From Scatosoma sp045654025 (GTDB taxonomy: Bacteria > Bacillota > Clostridia > Christensenellales > Borkfalkiaceae): a DNA stretch of 16,845 bases. Each line of letters opens with the position of its first letter. Position 1 is the stretch's first letter. Made by a program: the position numbers and the translations under genes. The stretch covers positions 1 to 16,845 of the forward strand of contig JAZOMO010000016.1 of the NCBI GenBank assembly GCA_045654025.1, written 5' to 3'. Below are positions 1-4,875 of the stretch, one piece after another. The notes under the pieces are model-generated. The model worked only from the letters and a program-made list of their open reading frames with translations, did no database searches and was not told where the DNA came from.

Positions 1-412
1 ATTCGTCGGAAACAGACTTCCCACCCGTGATAAAGTCCGCAGACTTGCCCAGATACAAGCTGCCACGCCTGCTAAAGCCCTTCTGCTGTTTTTCCAAGGC
101 ATCTTCCGCCTTGTTCACAGCCTCCGTTACGCCGCCGTTAGCTTCTTTCTTCGCTGCCTCCAACGCCTTTTCCACCGCTTCGTGGTCGTTCTTATACTGC
201 GCCTCGGAGATTACGCCTTCCGGATAGTAATAAGCGTAATACCCGCCTTCGTAATCGGAACCGAAATCGATAAATTCCGTCGAAACTGCATTCCAACCCT
301 TCAACCCATCGTTCCAGGGAGTCCAGAACTTGGGACAAACGGTGAACAACGTCAAGACGACCAGTACAACGGTAATCAGGACCGTCAATACTACTGATTT
401 CTTTTTGCCCAT
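1..412 (-). CDS. secD: SecD-like protein translocase subunit, N-terminal part (runs off window)
   Basis: Only the first 137 residues are present. The start ATG (410-412) follows a good SD (AGGAGG, 6-nt spacing). A basic MGKKK start leads into one hydrophobic helix (about residues 7-26). Next comes an extracytoplasmic stretch with GSDYEGGYYAYY (51-62), which aligns with the G-L-D-L-x-G-G segment at the start of the SecD periplasmic head. SecD works with SecF and YajC to drive late steps of Sec export using the proton motive force. Context supports the call: yajC and scfA/scfB lie just upstream, and in Clostridia secD/secF are frequent neighbours of that set. Odd: residues 67-117 form a charged, Ala/Glu/Lys-rich, probably helical insert. 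The diagnostic C-terminal membrane domain lies outside the window, so the call rests on the short motif plus context. Confidence 0.62.
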   Translation of the reverse strand, partial: MGKKKSVVLTVLITVVLVVLTLFTVCPKFWTPWNDGLKGWNAVSTEFIDFGSDYEGGYYAYYYPEGVISEAQYKNDHEAVEKALEAAKKEANGGVTEAVNKAEDALEKQQKGFSRRGSLYLGKSADFITGGKSVSDE

Positions 413-468
413 TTGTTGCCTCCTAAGTTTTGCCAAGGCTATGCCTTAGCCTACAATAATACTTTTTA

Positions 469-498
469 ATTATACCCTATTTTTTGCTTGTCCGTCAA
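469..498 (-). promoter_or_regulatory. SigmaA-type promoter for the secD-like gene
   Basis: On the minus strand TTGACG (493-498) and TATAAT (469-474) are separated by 18 bp, about 57 bp before the start codon. The -35 box forms part of the left arm of an inverted repeat (CCGTCAA 492-498 and TTGACGG 526-532 on the plus strand) that encloses a smaller hairpin, TACGC (506-510) and GCGTA (515-519). The leader also contains a short hairpin, AAGGC-ATA-GCCTT. The gene can thus be transcribed independently of scfB. Confidence 0.75.
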
Positions 499-544
499 GT
501 TTTTCTACGCTTTAGCGTAATTTTTTTGACGGTTTTCGCAAAAA

Positions 545-1876
545 TTACTCGCTTTTTTGGCGTTTTTTCTCCGCTAAGATGTGCATAGCACATTCAATGC
601 GCTTTTTCATCATCGCGCAGGTCATCTCGTAAGGGGTGTCAACGTCGCCACAGAAATGGTAATTGTTGGCGTTGCAACCGCCCGAACAGATGAACTTTGC
701 AAAGCAATCTTCGCATTTTTTTCTTGTGAACAGGCAGGAATTTTTGAACTTCTCGCGAATCTGGGGCTGCGTAATTCCGTCCCAAACGTTGCCCATATAG
801 AACTCCTTGTCCGCCGCAAACTGGTGGCAGGGATAGAGGTCGCCGTTCGGCAATACGGAGAAATACTCATTGCCTGCGCCGCACGCGGAAACACGCTTCG
901 AAAGGCAAGGCCCGCCCTCCAAGTCGATGTTGAAATGGAAGAAGTTGAACCCTTCCCCAGCCTCGTGCATCGCCAAGTATTTTTCACAGAGCCTCTCGTA
1001 TTCCGCCTCGATAGCAGGCAAATGCTCTTCGGTCAGTTTTAAGTCCTCTAGGTCGGTTACGACGGGCTCCATCGAAATGCTGTCAAAGCCTTCCTTCGCC
1101 AAGAAGACTACGTCTTCTGCAAAATCCAAATTCTTCGCCGTGAATGTGCCACGAACGTAGTAGCTCTTATCGCCGCGCAGTTGCACAAACTTTTTGATTT
1201 TGTCGATAATCAAGGCGTACGTACCCTTGCCGTTTACCGTCTTACGAATCGCGTCGTGCACCTCGGGACGACCGTCCAAGGAAAGGACGACGTTTTCCAT
1301 CTCGGCGTTGAAGAACGCAATCGTTTCATCATTCAAAAGCAAAGCGTTGGTCGTCGTCGTGAACAGGAATTTCTTGCCAGCCTTCGCGCCCTGTTCCTTT
1401 GCATAAGCAACCGTCGCCTTTAAGACGTCCAAATTCATCAGCGGTTCGCCGCCGAAGAAGTCCATTTCGAGGACCTTTCTCTTGCCGCTGTTTTGGATGA
1501 GGAAATCGACCGCCGCCTTCGCCGTTTCAAGGTTCATTGATTCTCTTTTTGAATGGTACGCGCCCTCGTCCGCAAAGCAGTAACGGCAACGGAAATTACA
1601 GTCGTGGCAGATGTGAATGCACAGTGCCTTCACCTCGTCCGATTTCATCGGATACGCTTTTACTTCCTCTTCGCCCAGCAAGCCCGCGGTCTTCAACCCC
1701 TCAACGTCAGAGAGAATTTCTGCAATCTGCTCGTCTGTGATATAGGTGATATCGACGTCCTGACCAAGCTCCTTCGCCTTCAAAAAGTCCGCGGTCGGGG
1801 TGTCGCATTCGTGCAACGAAGCGCTGCCTACGTCAAAGATGTAATTTTTATCTCGATAACTAAATACGTGTATCAT
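545..1876 (-). CDS. scfB: SCIFF (ranthipeptide) radical SAM maturase
   Basis: 443 residues, full length for the family. Residues 1-85 form the N-terminal region that in this family binds the precursor leader (RRE-like). The radical SAM cluster motif CxxxCxxC is C93, C97, C100, followed by FFGGEP at 140-145, which helps bind S-adenosylmethionine. The C-terminal half is a SPASM domain with many cysteines for auxiliary 4Fe-4S clusters, including CGAGN, YPCHQF, and CEDC with CSGGC further on. Family knowledge: these cytoplasmic enzymes form thioether links from Cys to non-alpha carbons in the six-cysteine SCIFF peptide. The precursor gene lies just upstream, confirming the pairing. The SD (AAGGAAG) sits directly after an inverted repeat. 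The biological role of the mature SCIFF product is not settled. Confidence 0.95.
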   Translation of the reverse strand: MIHVFSYRDKNYIFDVGSASLHECDTPTADFLKAKELGQDVDITYITDEQIAEILSDVEGLKTAGLLGEEEVKAYPMKSDEVKALCIHICHDCNFRCRYCFADEGAYHSKRESMNLETAKAAVDFLIQNSGKRKVLEMDFFGGEPLMNLDVLKATVAYAKEQGAKAGKKFLFTTTTNALLLNDETIAFFNAEMENVVLSLDGRPEVHDAIRKTVNGKGTYALIIDKIKKFVQLRGDKSYYVRGTFTAKNLDFAEDVVFLAKEGFDSISMEPVVTDLEDLKLTEEHLPAIEAEYERLCEKYLAMHEAGEGFNFFHFNIDLEGGPCLSKRVSACGAGNEYFSVLPNGDLYPCHQFAADKEFYMGNVWDGITQPQIREKFKNSCLFTRKKCEDCFAKFICSGGCNANNYHFCGDVDTPYEMTCAMMKKRIECAMHILAEKKRQKSE

Positions 1877-1891
1877 TTCTTTTCTTCCTTT

Positions 1892-1927
1892 TAGCCTAAC
1901 CTAACGAGTTGGACCAGTGTTAGGCTA
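1892..1927 (-). repeat. Perfect 9-bp inverted repeat in the scfB leader
   Basis: TAGCCTAAC (1892-1900) and GTTAGGCTA (1919-1927) are exact reverse complements around 18 bases. In the transcript the hairpin would end just before the scfB SD, so it could affect ribosome access or mRNA stability. The octamer TTAGCCTA recurs in the secD leader (446-453). Function is inferred only. Confidence 0.55.
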
Positions 1928-1939
1928 TACGCAAAATAA

Positions 1940-1958
1940 GGGAAAGCATTGCTTTCCC
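1940..1958 (-). terminator. Second terminator-like hairpin between scfA and scfB
   Basis: GGGAAAGC (1940-1947) and GCTTTCCC (1951-1958) pair perfectly around a 3-nt loop. On the minus strand TTATTTTG follows, a moderate U-rich tail. It may be a weak terminator or an RNA-stability hairpin that helps keep scfB expression below scfA. Confidence 0.45.
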
Positions 1959-1977
1959 CGCATAATCCTTTTACGGC

Positions 1978-2009
1978 AAAAAAGGACGCGTAGCCAGACG
2001 CGCCTTTTT
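1978..2009 (-). terminator. Intrinsic terminator between scfA and scfB
   Basis: AAAAAGG (1979-1985) pairs with CCTTTTT (2003-2009), and CGCGT pairs with ACGCG inside it, giving 12 bp with one bulged base and a 6-nt loop. On the minus strand the stem runs into six U residues. It begins about 20 bases after the scfA stop codon, so scfB would be reached only by readthrough. Confidence 0.8.
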
Positions 2010-2029
2010 AAGCCCTTTGTATCGATCGA

Positions 2030-2182
2030 TTATTTGCGTTCGATTTTCTGTTCTCTGCTTACTCTTTCGCAGGACTGGTTGCCTACCGTGCAGCTGGTTT
2101 TGCAAGCCGACTGGCAGGTGCTTCTGCATTCGCCACAACCCGTTACTTTCTTTTCCTGAGGTTTTGCAATCGTTTTAATCAT
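2030..2182 (-). CDS. scfA: SCIFF ranthipeptide precursor (six-cysteine peptide)
   Basis: A 50-residue peptide, MIKTIAKPQEKK at the start and EQKIERK at the end. Its six cysteines are at 16, 19, 23, 27, 31 and 38, and the core reads SACKTSCTVGNQSCE, the hallmark of the SCIFF family (six cysteines in forty-five residues). The first ~14 residues act as leader and the Cys-rich part is the substrate of ScfB, encoded next. The start ATG follows an AGGAG SD. The gene has its own strong promoter and is followed by a terminator, fitting a precursor made in excess over its enzyme. The peptide is very widely conserved in Clostridia, which is the best taxonomic clue in the window. Confidence 0.95.
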   Translation of the reverse strand: MIKTIAKPQEKKVTGCGECRSTCQSACKTSCTVGNQSCERVSREQKIERK

Positions 2183-2216
2183 AGTAATTTATCTCCTATG
2201 TATTTTTTCTAAGACA

Positions 2217-2245
2217 ATTATAATATACTTTTTACAAAATTGCAA
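2217..2245 (-). promoter_or_regulatory. SigmaA-type promoter for scfA
   Basis: Minus strand: TTGCAA (2240-2245), 17-bp spacer, perfect TATAAT (2217-2222). Predicted transcription start is about 28 bases before the scfA ATG, so the leader is short. Confidence 0.85.
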
Positions 2246-2282
2246 GTGATTTATAAAACTTTTTGCTCTTTTTTGCCTTCTA

Positions 2283-2645
2283 TCAGGCTTTTTTCAGGTT
2301 TACGGCGGCGATTCCCGACAAAACACCCACCCCAAGTCCTAAAGCAAGATCCACAAGCATCTTCCAAGACCAAGCAAAACTGCCTCCGATCGCCGAAAAG
2401 GAAAGGTGCGTAAGCAAGGTGAATATCACCCCTGCTAAAAGCCCCTTTTTCCAGCCCCCCTCTGCGCGGAAGAATAAGAAACAGCCCACCGCCAACGACA
2501 ATCCTTTCAACGTCTGCGCAATCACCATTCGCGCCGTTTCCCCCAAGGGAATAAGCTTAGCAACCAGCGCCAGCAATAGCGCAAATAGTATCGAAATCAA
2601 CACCCCTGCGATTGCCGCCTTTACACTCTCTAATACATTTTTCAT
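2283..2645 (-). CDS. Small four-helix membrane protein, TIGR04086-like
   Basis: 120 residues with about four hydrophobic helices (roughly residues 9-32, 40-60, 66-86 and 92-116) and short charged ends. It matches in size, topology and position the uncharacterised TIGR04086 membrane family, found in Clostridia between yajC and the SCIFF genes. Its function is unknown; the setting suggests a link to the membrane or the Sec machinery but nothing in the sequence proves this. Its SD (GGAGG) lies inside the 3' arm of a terminator-like hairpin, so expression should depend on readthrough and on opening of that hairpin. No separate promoter was recognised. Confidence 0.75.
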   Translation of the reverse strand: MKNVLESVKAAIAGVLISILFALLLALVAKLIPLGETARMVIAQTLKGLSLAVGCFLFFRAEGGWKKGLLAGVIFTLLTHLSFSAIGGSFAWSWKMLVDLALGLGVGVLSGIAAVNLKKA

Positions 2646-2680
2646 AAAAAAACACCTCCGACATATCCTATGCCGAAGGC
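2646..2680 (-). terminator. Terminator hairpin after yajC that contains the SD of the next gene
   Basis: On the minus strand GCCUUCGGCAU (2680-2670) pairs with AUGUCGGAGGU (2664-2654) over 11 bp, including three G-U pairs, with loop AGGAU. After one G come seven U residues (2652-2646), directly followed by the start codon of the downstream gene. The GGAGG in the 3' arm is that gene's SD. Confidence 0.75.
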
Positions 2681-2695
2681 GTTGTTTTTAGAAGA

Positions 2696-3127
2696 TTATT
2701 CGTTTTCCTCAACGGAAGCTTCTACCGTTTCTTCAACGGGAGCTTCTTCGAAAGGAGCCTCTTCAACTGCTTCCTCTACAGGAGCTTCCACAACTTCCTT
2801 TTTTGCATCCGTCTGGTAGACGGCAATCATATCGAACTTCATATAGCTCTTGCCAGCGGTTTCGCTGCCCGTTTCCAAAACGAAGGTGTTTTCTTCATGA
2901 TTTACCTCAACCACTACGCCACAAATACCGCCGATGGTCTTCACCTTGTTACCCGGCTTTAACGCCGCCAAGGTTTCCTGCATTTCCTGCTGTCTCTTCT
3001 TTTGGGAACGACCACTGAGGAAGAACATACCGATAATCACTAAAACAATAGCGCCCGTAAACACCCAAGTTACCCAGCTATCCTTTTCACCGTCAGGGGT
3101 AGAGGACAACAAATTCCATAAAAACAT
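2696..3127 (-). CDS. yajC: Sec translocase accessory subunit YajC
   Basis: 143 residues. One N-terminal membrane helix (about 19-39, VTWVFTGAIVLVIIGMFFL) is followed by the family's cytoplasmic core, with SQKKRQQEM and LKPGNKVKTIGGICGVV, the typical GD/GN-x-V-x-T-x-GG-x-x-G pattern. YajC associates with SecDF at the Sec translocon. The last ~30 residues are a low-complexity acidic tail of repeated Glu-Ala-Pro-Val units, longer than in many homologues. The SD (AAGGAG) is 8 nt before ATG. A 28-residue membrane peptide gene ends 27 bases upstream and probably shares its transcript, and a terminator-like hairpin follows. Confidence 0.93.
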   Translation of the reverse strand: MFLWNLLSSTPDGEKDSWVTWVFTGAIVLVIIGMFFLSGRSQKKRQQEMQETLAALKPGNKVKTIGGICGVVVEVNHEENTFVLETGSETAGKSYMKFDMIAVYQTDAKKEVVEAPVEEAVEEAPFEEAPVEETVEASVEENE

Positions 3128-3154
3128 ATTATTTACTCCTTTTTTGTTTGATTT

Positions 3155-3241
3155 TTATTGATTATTTAAAAACTTACGCACAACAACGATACCACCTAAG
3201 AGTAACACTATTGCTACGCCGATCAATACGTATTTCCACAT
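3155..3241 (-). CDS. 28-residue single-helix membrane peptide upstream of yajC
   Basis: An 87-base reading frame, starting MWKYVLIGVA and ending RKFLNNQ. Residues 4-21 are almost purely hydrophobic (LIGVAIVLLLGGIVVV is the core), followed by Arg-Lys, predicting one membrane helix with a basic cytoplasmic end. Support for translation: an SD (GGGAG) 8 nt before ATG, a sigmaA-type promoter at 3274-3302, and yajC 27 bases downstream with its own SD. I do not recognise the family. Its position suggests a partner of the Sec/YajC system, but that is inference. It is short enough that automatic annotation would usually miss it. Confidence 0.65.
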   Translation of the reverse strand: MWKYVLIGVAIVLLLGGIVVVRKFLNNQ

Positions 3242-3273
3242 AATACAGTCTCCCGTAATATATCCACGGTATT

Positions 3274-3302
3274 ATCATATCGCTTTTTTGATTGTTTGGC
3301 AA
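3274..3302 (-). promoter_or_regulatory. SigmaA-type promoter for the 28-aa peptide and yajC
   Basis: Minus strand: TTGCCA (3297-3302), 17-bp spacer, TATGAT (3274-3279). Predicted start is about 25 bases before the peptide ATG. The remaining upstream part of the 392-base gene-free stretch (3242-3633) is occupied by repeat copies A and B. Confidence 0.7.
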
Positions 3303-3376
3303 GCATTTCCATATACTTTTTGAAAAAAGGCAAGTTTTTTCGTCTGCTTTTCACACACGCCGCATTTTTATAGGCG

Positions 3377-3498
3377 TTTCGCGGCGAAGATGCGAAAAAG
3401 ACAAGGCGCGCGAGCACCACCGACGGGAGTGTACATAATCGTACACGAGCAAGGTGGCGCGGAGCGCAACGCAGTATTGCGCCACGAATAAGGCGAAA
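3377..3498 (+). repeat. Intergenic structured repeat, copy A
   Basis: About 120 bp with conserved blocks AAGACAAGG, GCGCGCGAG, GGGAG, GCGCAACG, GTATTGCGCC and ATAAGGC. Nested inverted repeats: TTTCGC (3377-3382)/GCGAAA (3392-3397); CCACC (3417-3421)/GGTGG (3453-3457); GTGTAC (3429-3434)/GTACAC (3441-3446); GCGCAA (3464-3469)/TTGCGC (3477-3482). It lies in tandem with copy B, 15 bases away. Confidence 0.8.
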
Positions 3499-3513
3499 TG
3501 AAAGCGCGGTTTT

Positions 3514-3633
3514 TTGTCTTAGATGCAAGCAAGACAAGGAGAATTGAGCACCCTGATAGGAGTGTACATAGACGTACACGACTGAGGGGCGCGCAAATTC
3601 GACGAAGTATTGCGCCGCATATAAGGCAAAAAA
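3514..3633 (+). repeat. Intergenic structured repeat, copy B, abutting tgt
   Basis: Same order of blocks as copy A. Inverted repeats: TTGTCTT (3514-3520)/AAGACAA (3531-3537); CCCT (3551-3554)/AGGG (3585-3588); GTGTAC (3562-3567)/GTACAC (3574-3579); GCGCAA (3591-3596)/TTGCGC (3610-3615). Its ATAAGGC end lies within a few bases of the tgt stop codon, so it is the start of the tgt 3' untranslated region. Confidence 0.8.
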
Positions 3634-4764
3634 TTACCACTTGCCAGAGCCGCCGTACTTTTTGTAAAACTCTTGAGTATACTCTCTAAGGTAGCCACCC
3701 AAAATAGCGTTTCGCATCCCCTTCATCAGCTTGTGAAGGAAGGTGATATTGTGCAGGGACAACAGCATCGCCCCGTACATTTCCCCCGTGTTGATGAGGT
3801 GGCGCAAGTACGCCTTCGTGTAGTTCTTACAGCAATAGCAATCGCACTCCTCGTCCAAGGGCGTAAAATCCTCTTTGTATCTGCCGTTGCGAACGACCAC
3901 TCTGCCACGGGAAGTCATCGCCGTGCCGTTGCGGGCAATACGGGTCGCCAAAACACAGTCAAACATATCCACGCCGCGAAGCGTGCCCTCGATCAAACAG
4001 TCAGGCGAGCCCACCCCCATCAAGTATCTAGGTACATCGGTAGGCAATTTGGGTTGCAAGTCATCCAGCAGTTCATACATCAAAGGCTTAGGTTCACCTA
4101 CCGACAGACCGCCGATGGCAATACCGTGTTTTACGAAGGGCAGGGTGCGTTCCAAGCTCTCCGCGCGCAGGTCTTTGTACATATTCCCCTGCACGATGGG
4201 AAAGAGCGCTTGGTCGGGCTTATCGTGGAATTTATAGCAGCGTTCCAGCCAAGCCGCCGTACGCAGCATCGCTTTTTTGGATTGTTCGTGGGTGTAGCCG
4301 TATTCGCTGCATTCGTCAAACGCCATAATGATGTCCGCGCCGAGGTTTTGTTCCACTTGCATCGCCTTTTCGGGCGTGAAGAAATGCTTACTGCCGTCTA
4401 CCGCCGAAGAAAATTCTACCCCTTCGTCGGTGATTTTATTCAATTTGCCCAAGGAAAAGACTTGGAAACCGCCGCTGTCCGTCAGAATGGGCTTGTCCCA
4501 GTTCATAAACTTATGCAAACCGCCCGCCTTCTTGACGATTTCGTCGCCCGGGCGCATATATAAGTGGTAGGTATTCGACAGAATAATCTGCGAGCCTGCC
4601 TCTTTTAAGTCGCGAGGGAATACCCCCTTGACCGTCGCCTGCGTGCCCACGGGCATATACACGGGCGTTTCAATATCTCCGTGCGGAGTGTGCAATACGC
4701 CTGCGCGCGCACCCGTTTCAGGGTCGGTTTTTATTACTTCAAAAGAAAAAAATTCGTTGTTCAT
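3634..4764 (-). CDS. tgt: tRNA-guanine transglycosylase (queuine tRNA-ribosyltransferase)
   Basis: 376 residues, normal length. Exchanges guanine-34 of GUN-anticodon tRNAs for preQ1 on the way to queuosine, in the cytoplasm. Visible motifs: TDSGGFQVFSL (95-105) with the general acid/base Asp96; GGLSVGE (218-224); the nucleophile Asp269 in MFDCVLATRIARNG; and zinc ligands C307, C309, C312 and H338, spaced exactly as in bacterial enzymes. Odd: the usual Pro in the VLPTR loop after the nucleophile is Ala here. The start is supported by an SD (AAGGGAAG) and a promoter 26 bases upstream. Clostridial tgt often precedes yajC, as here, but queA and ruvB are not next to it. Confidence 0.97.
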   Translation of the reverse strand: MNNEFFSFEVIKTDPETGARAGVLHTPHGDIETPVYMPVGTQATVKGVFPRDLKEAGSQIILSNTYHLYMRPGDEIVKKAGGLHKFMNWDKPILTDSGGFQVFSLGKLNKITDEGVEFSSAVDGSKHFFTPEKAMQVEQNLGADIIMAFDECSEYGYTHEQSKKAMLRTAAWLERCYKFHDKPDQALFPIVQGNMYKDLRAESLERTLPFVKHGIAIGGLSVGEPKPLMYELLDDLQPKLPTDVPRYLMGVGSPDCLIEGTLRGVDMFDCVLATRIARNGTAMTSRGRVVVRNGRYKEDFTPLDEECDCYCCKNYTKAYLRHLINTGEMYGAMLLSLHNITFLHKLMKGMRNAILGGYLREYTQEFYKKYGGSGKW

Positions 4765-4789
4765 ATTTTACTTCCCTTTTATTTCCCCT

Positions 4790-4818
4790 ATTGTAGCATA
4801 TATTTTTCAAAAAAGCAA
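4790..4818 (-). promoter_or_regulatory. SigmaA-type promoter for tgt
   Basis: Minus strand: TTGCTT (4813-4818), 17-bp spacer, TACAAT (4790-4795), about 26 bases before the tgt ATG and just beyond the terminator of the ABC genes. Confidence 0.7.
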
Positions 4819-4830
4819 GGGGCCGCCAAG

Positions 4831-4858
4831 AAAAAGAACGGCAACCAGAGCCGTTCTT
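4831..4858 (-). terminator. Intrinsic terminator of the ABC exporter genes
   Basis: AAGAACGGC (4834-4842) and GCCGTTCTT (4850-4858) form a perfect 9-bp stem with a 7-nt loop. The minus strand continues with further T residues. It starts 18 bases after the stop codon of the second ABC gene. Confidence 0.85.
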
Positions 4859-4875
4859 ATCTCTTTCAACGCTAT

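Noticed and set aside
1887..1905. Resemblance of the scfB leader to a DtxR/IdeR metal-repressor box (TTAGGTTAGGCTAA on the minus strand)
   Set aside because: Only about three quarters of the 19-bp palindrome is matched and the other end is missing. The perfect 9-bp inverted repeat across 1892-1927 explains the sequence better as an RNA hairpin.
3223..3640. Minus-strand frames of 118 and 90 codons in the tgt to yajC gap
   Set aside because: They run through the repeat copies and the promoter of the 28-aa gene, have Cys/Arg-rich random composition, and one reads over the true small gene's start region in another frame.
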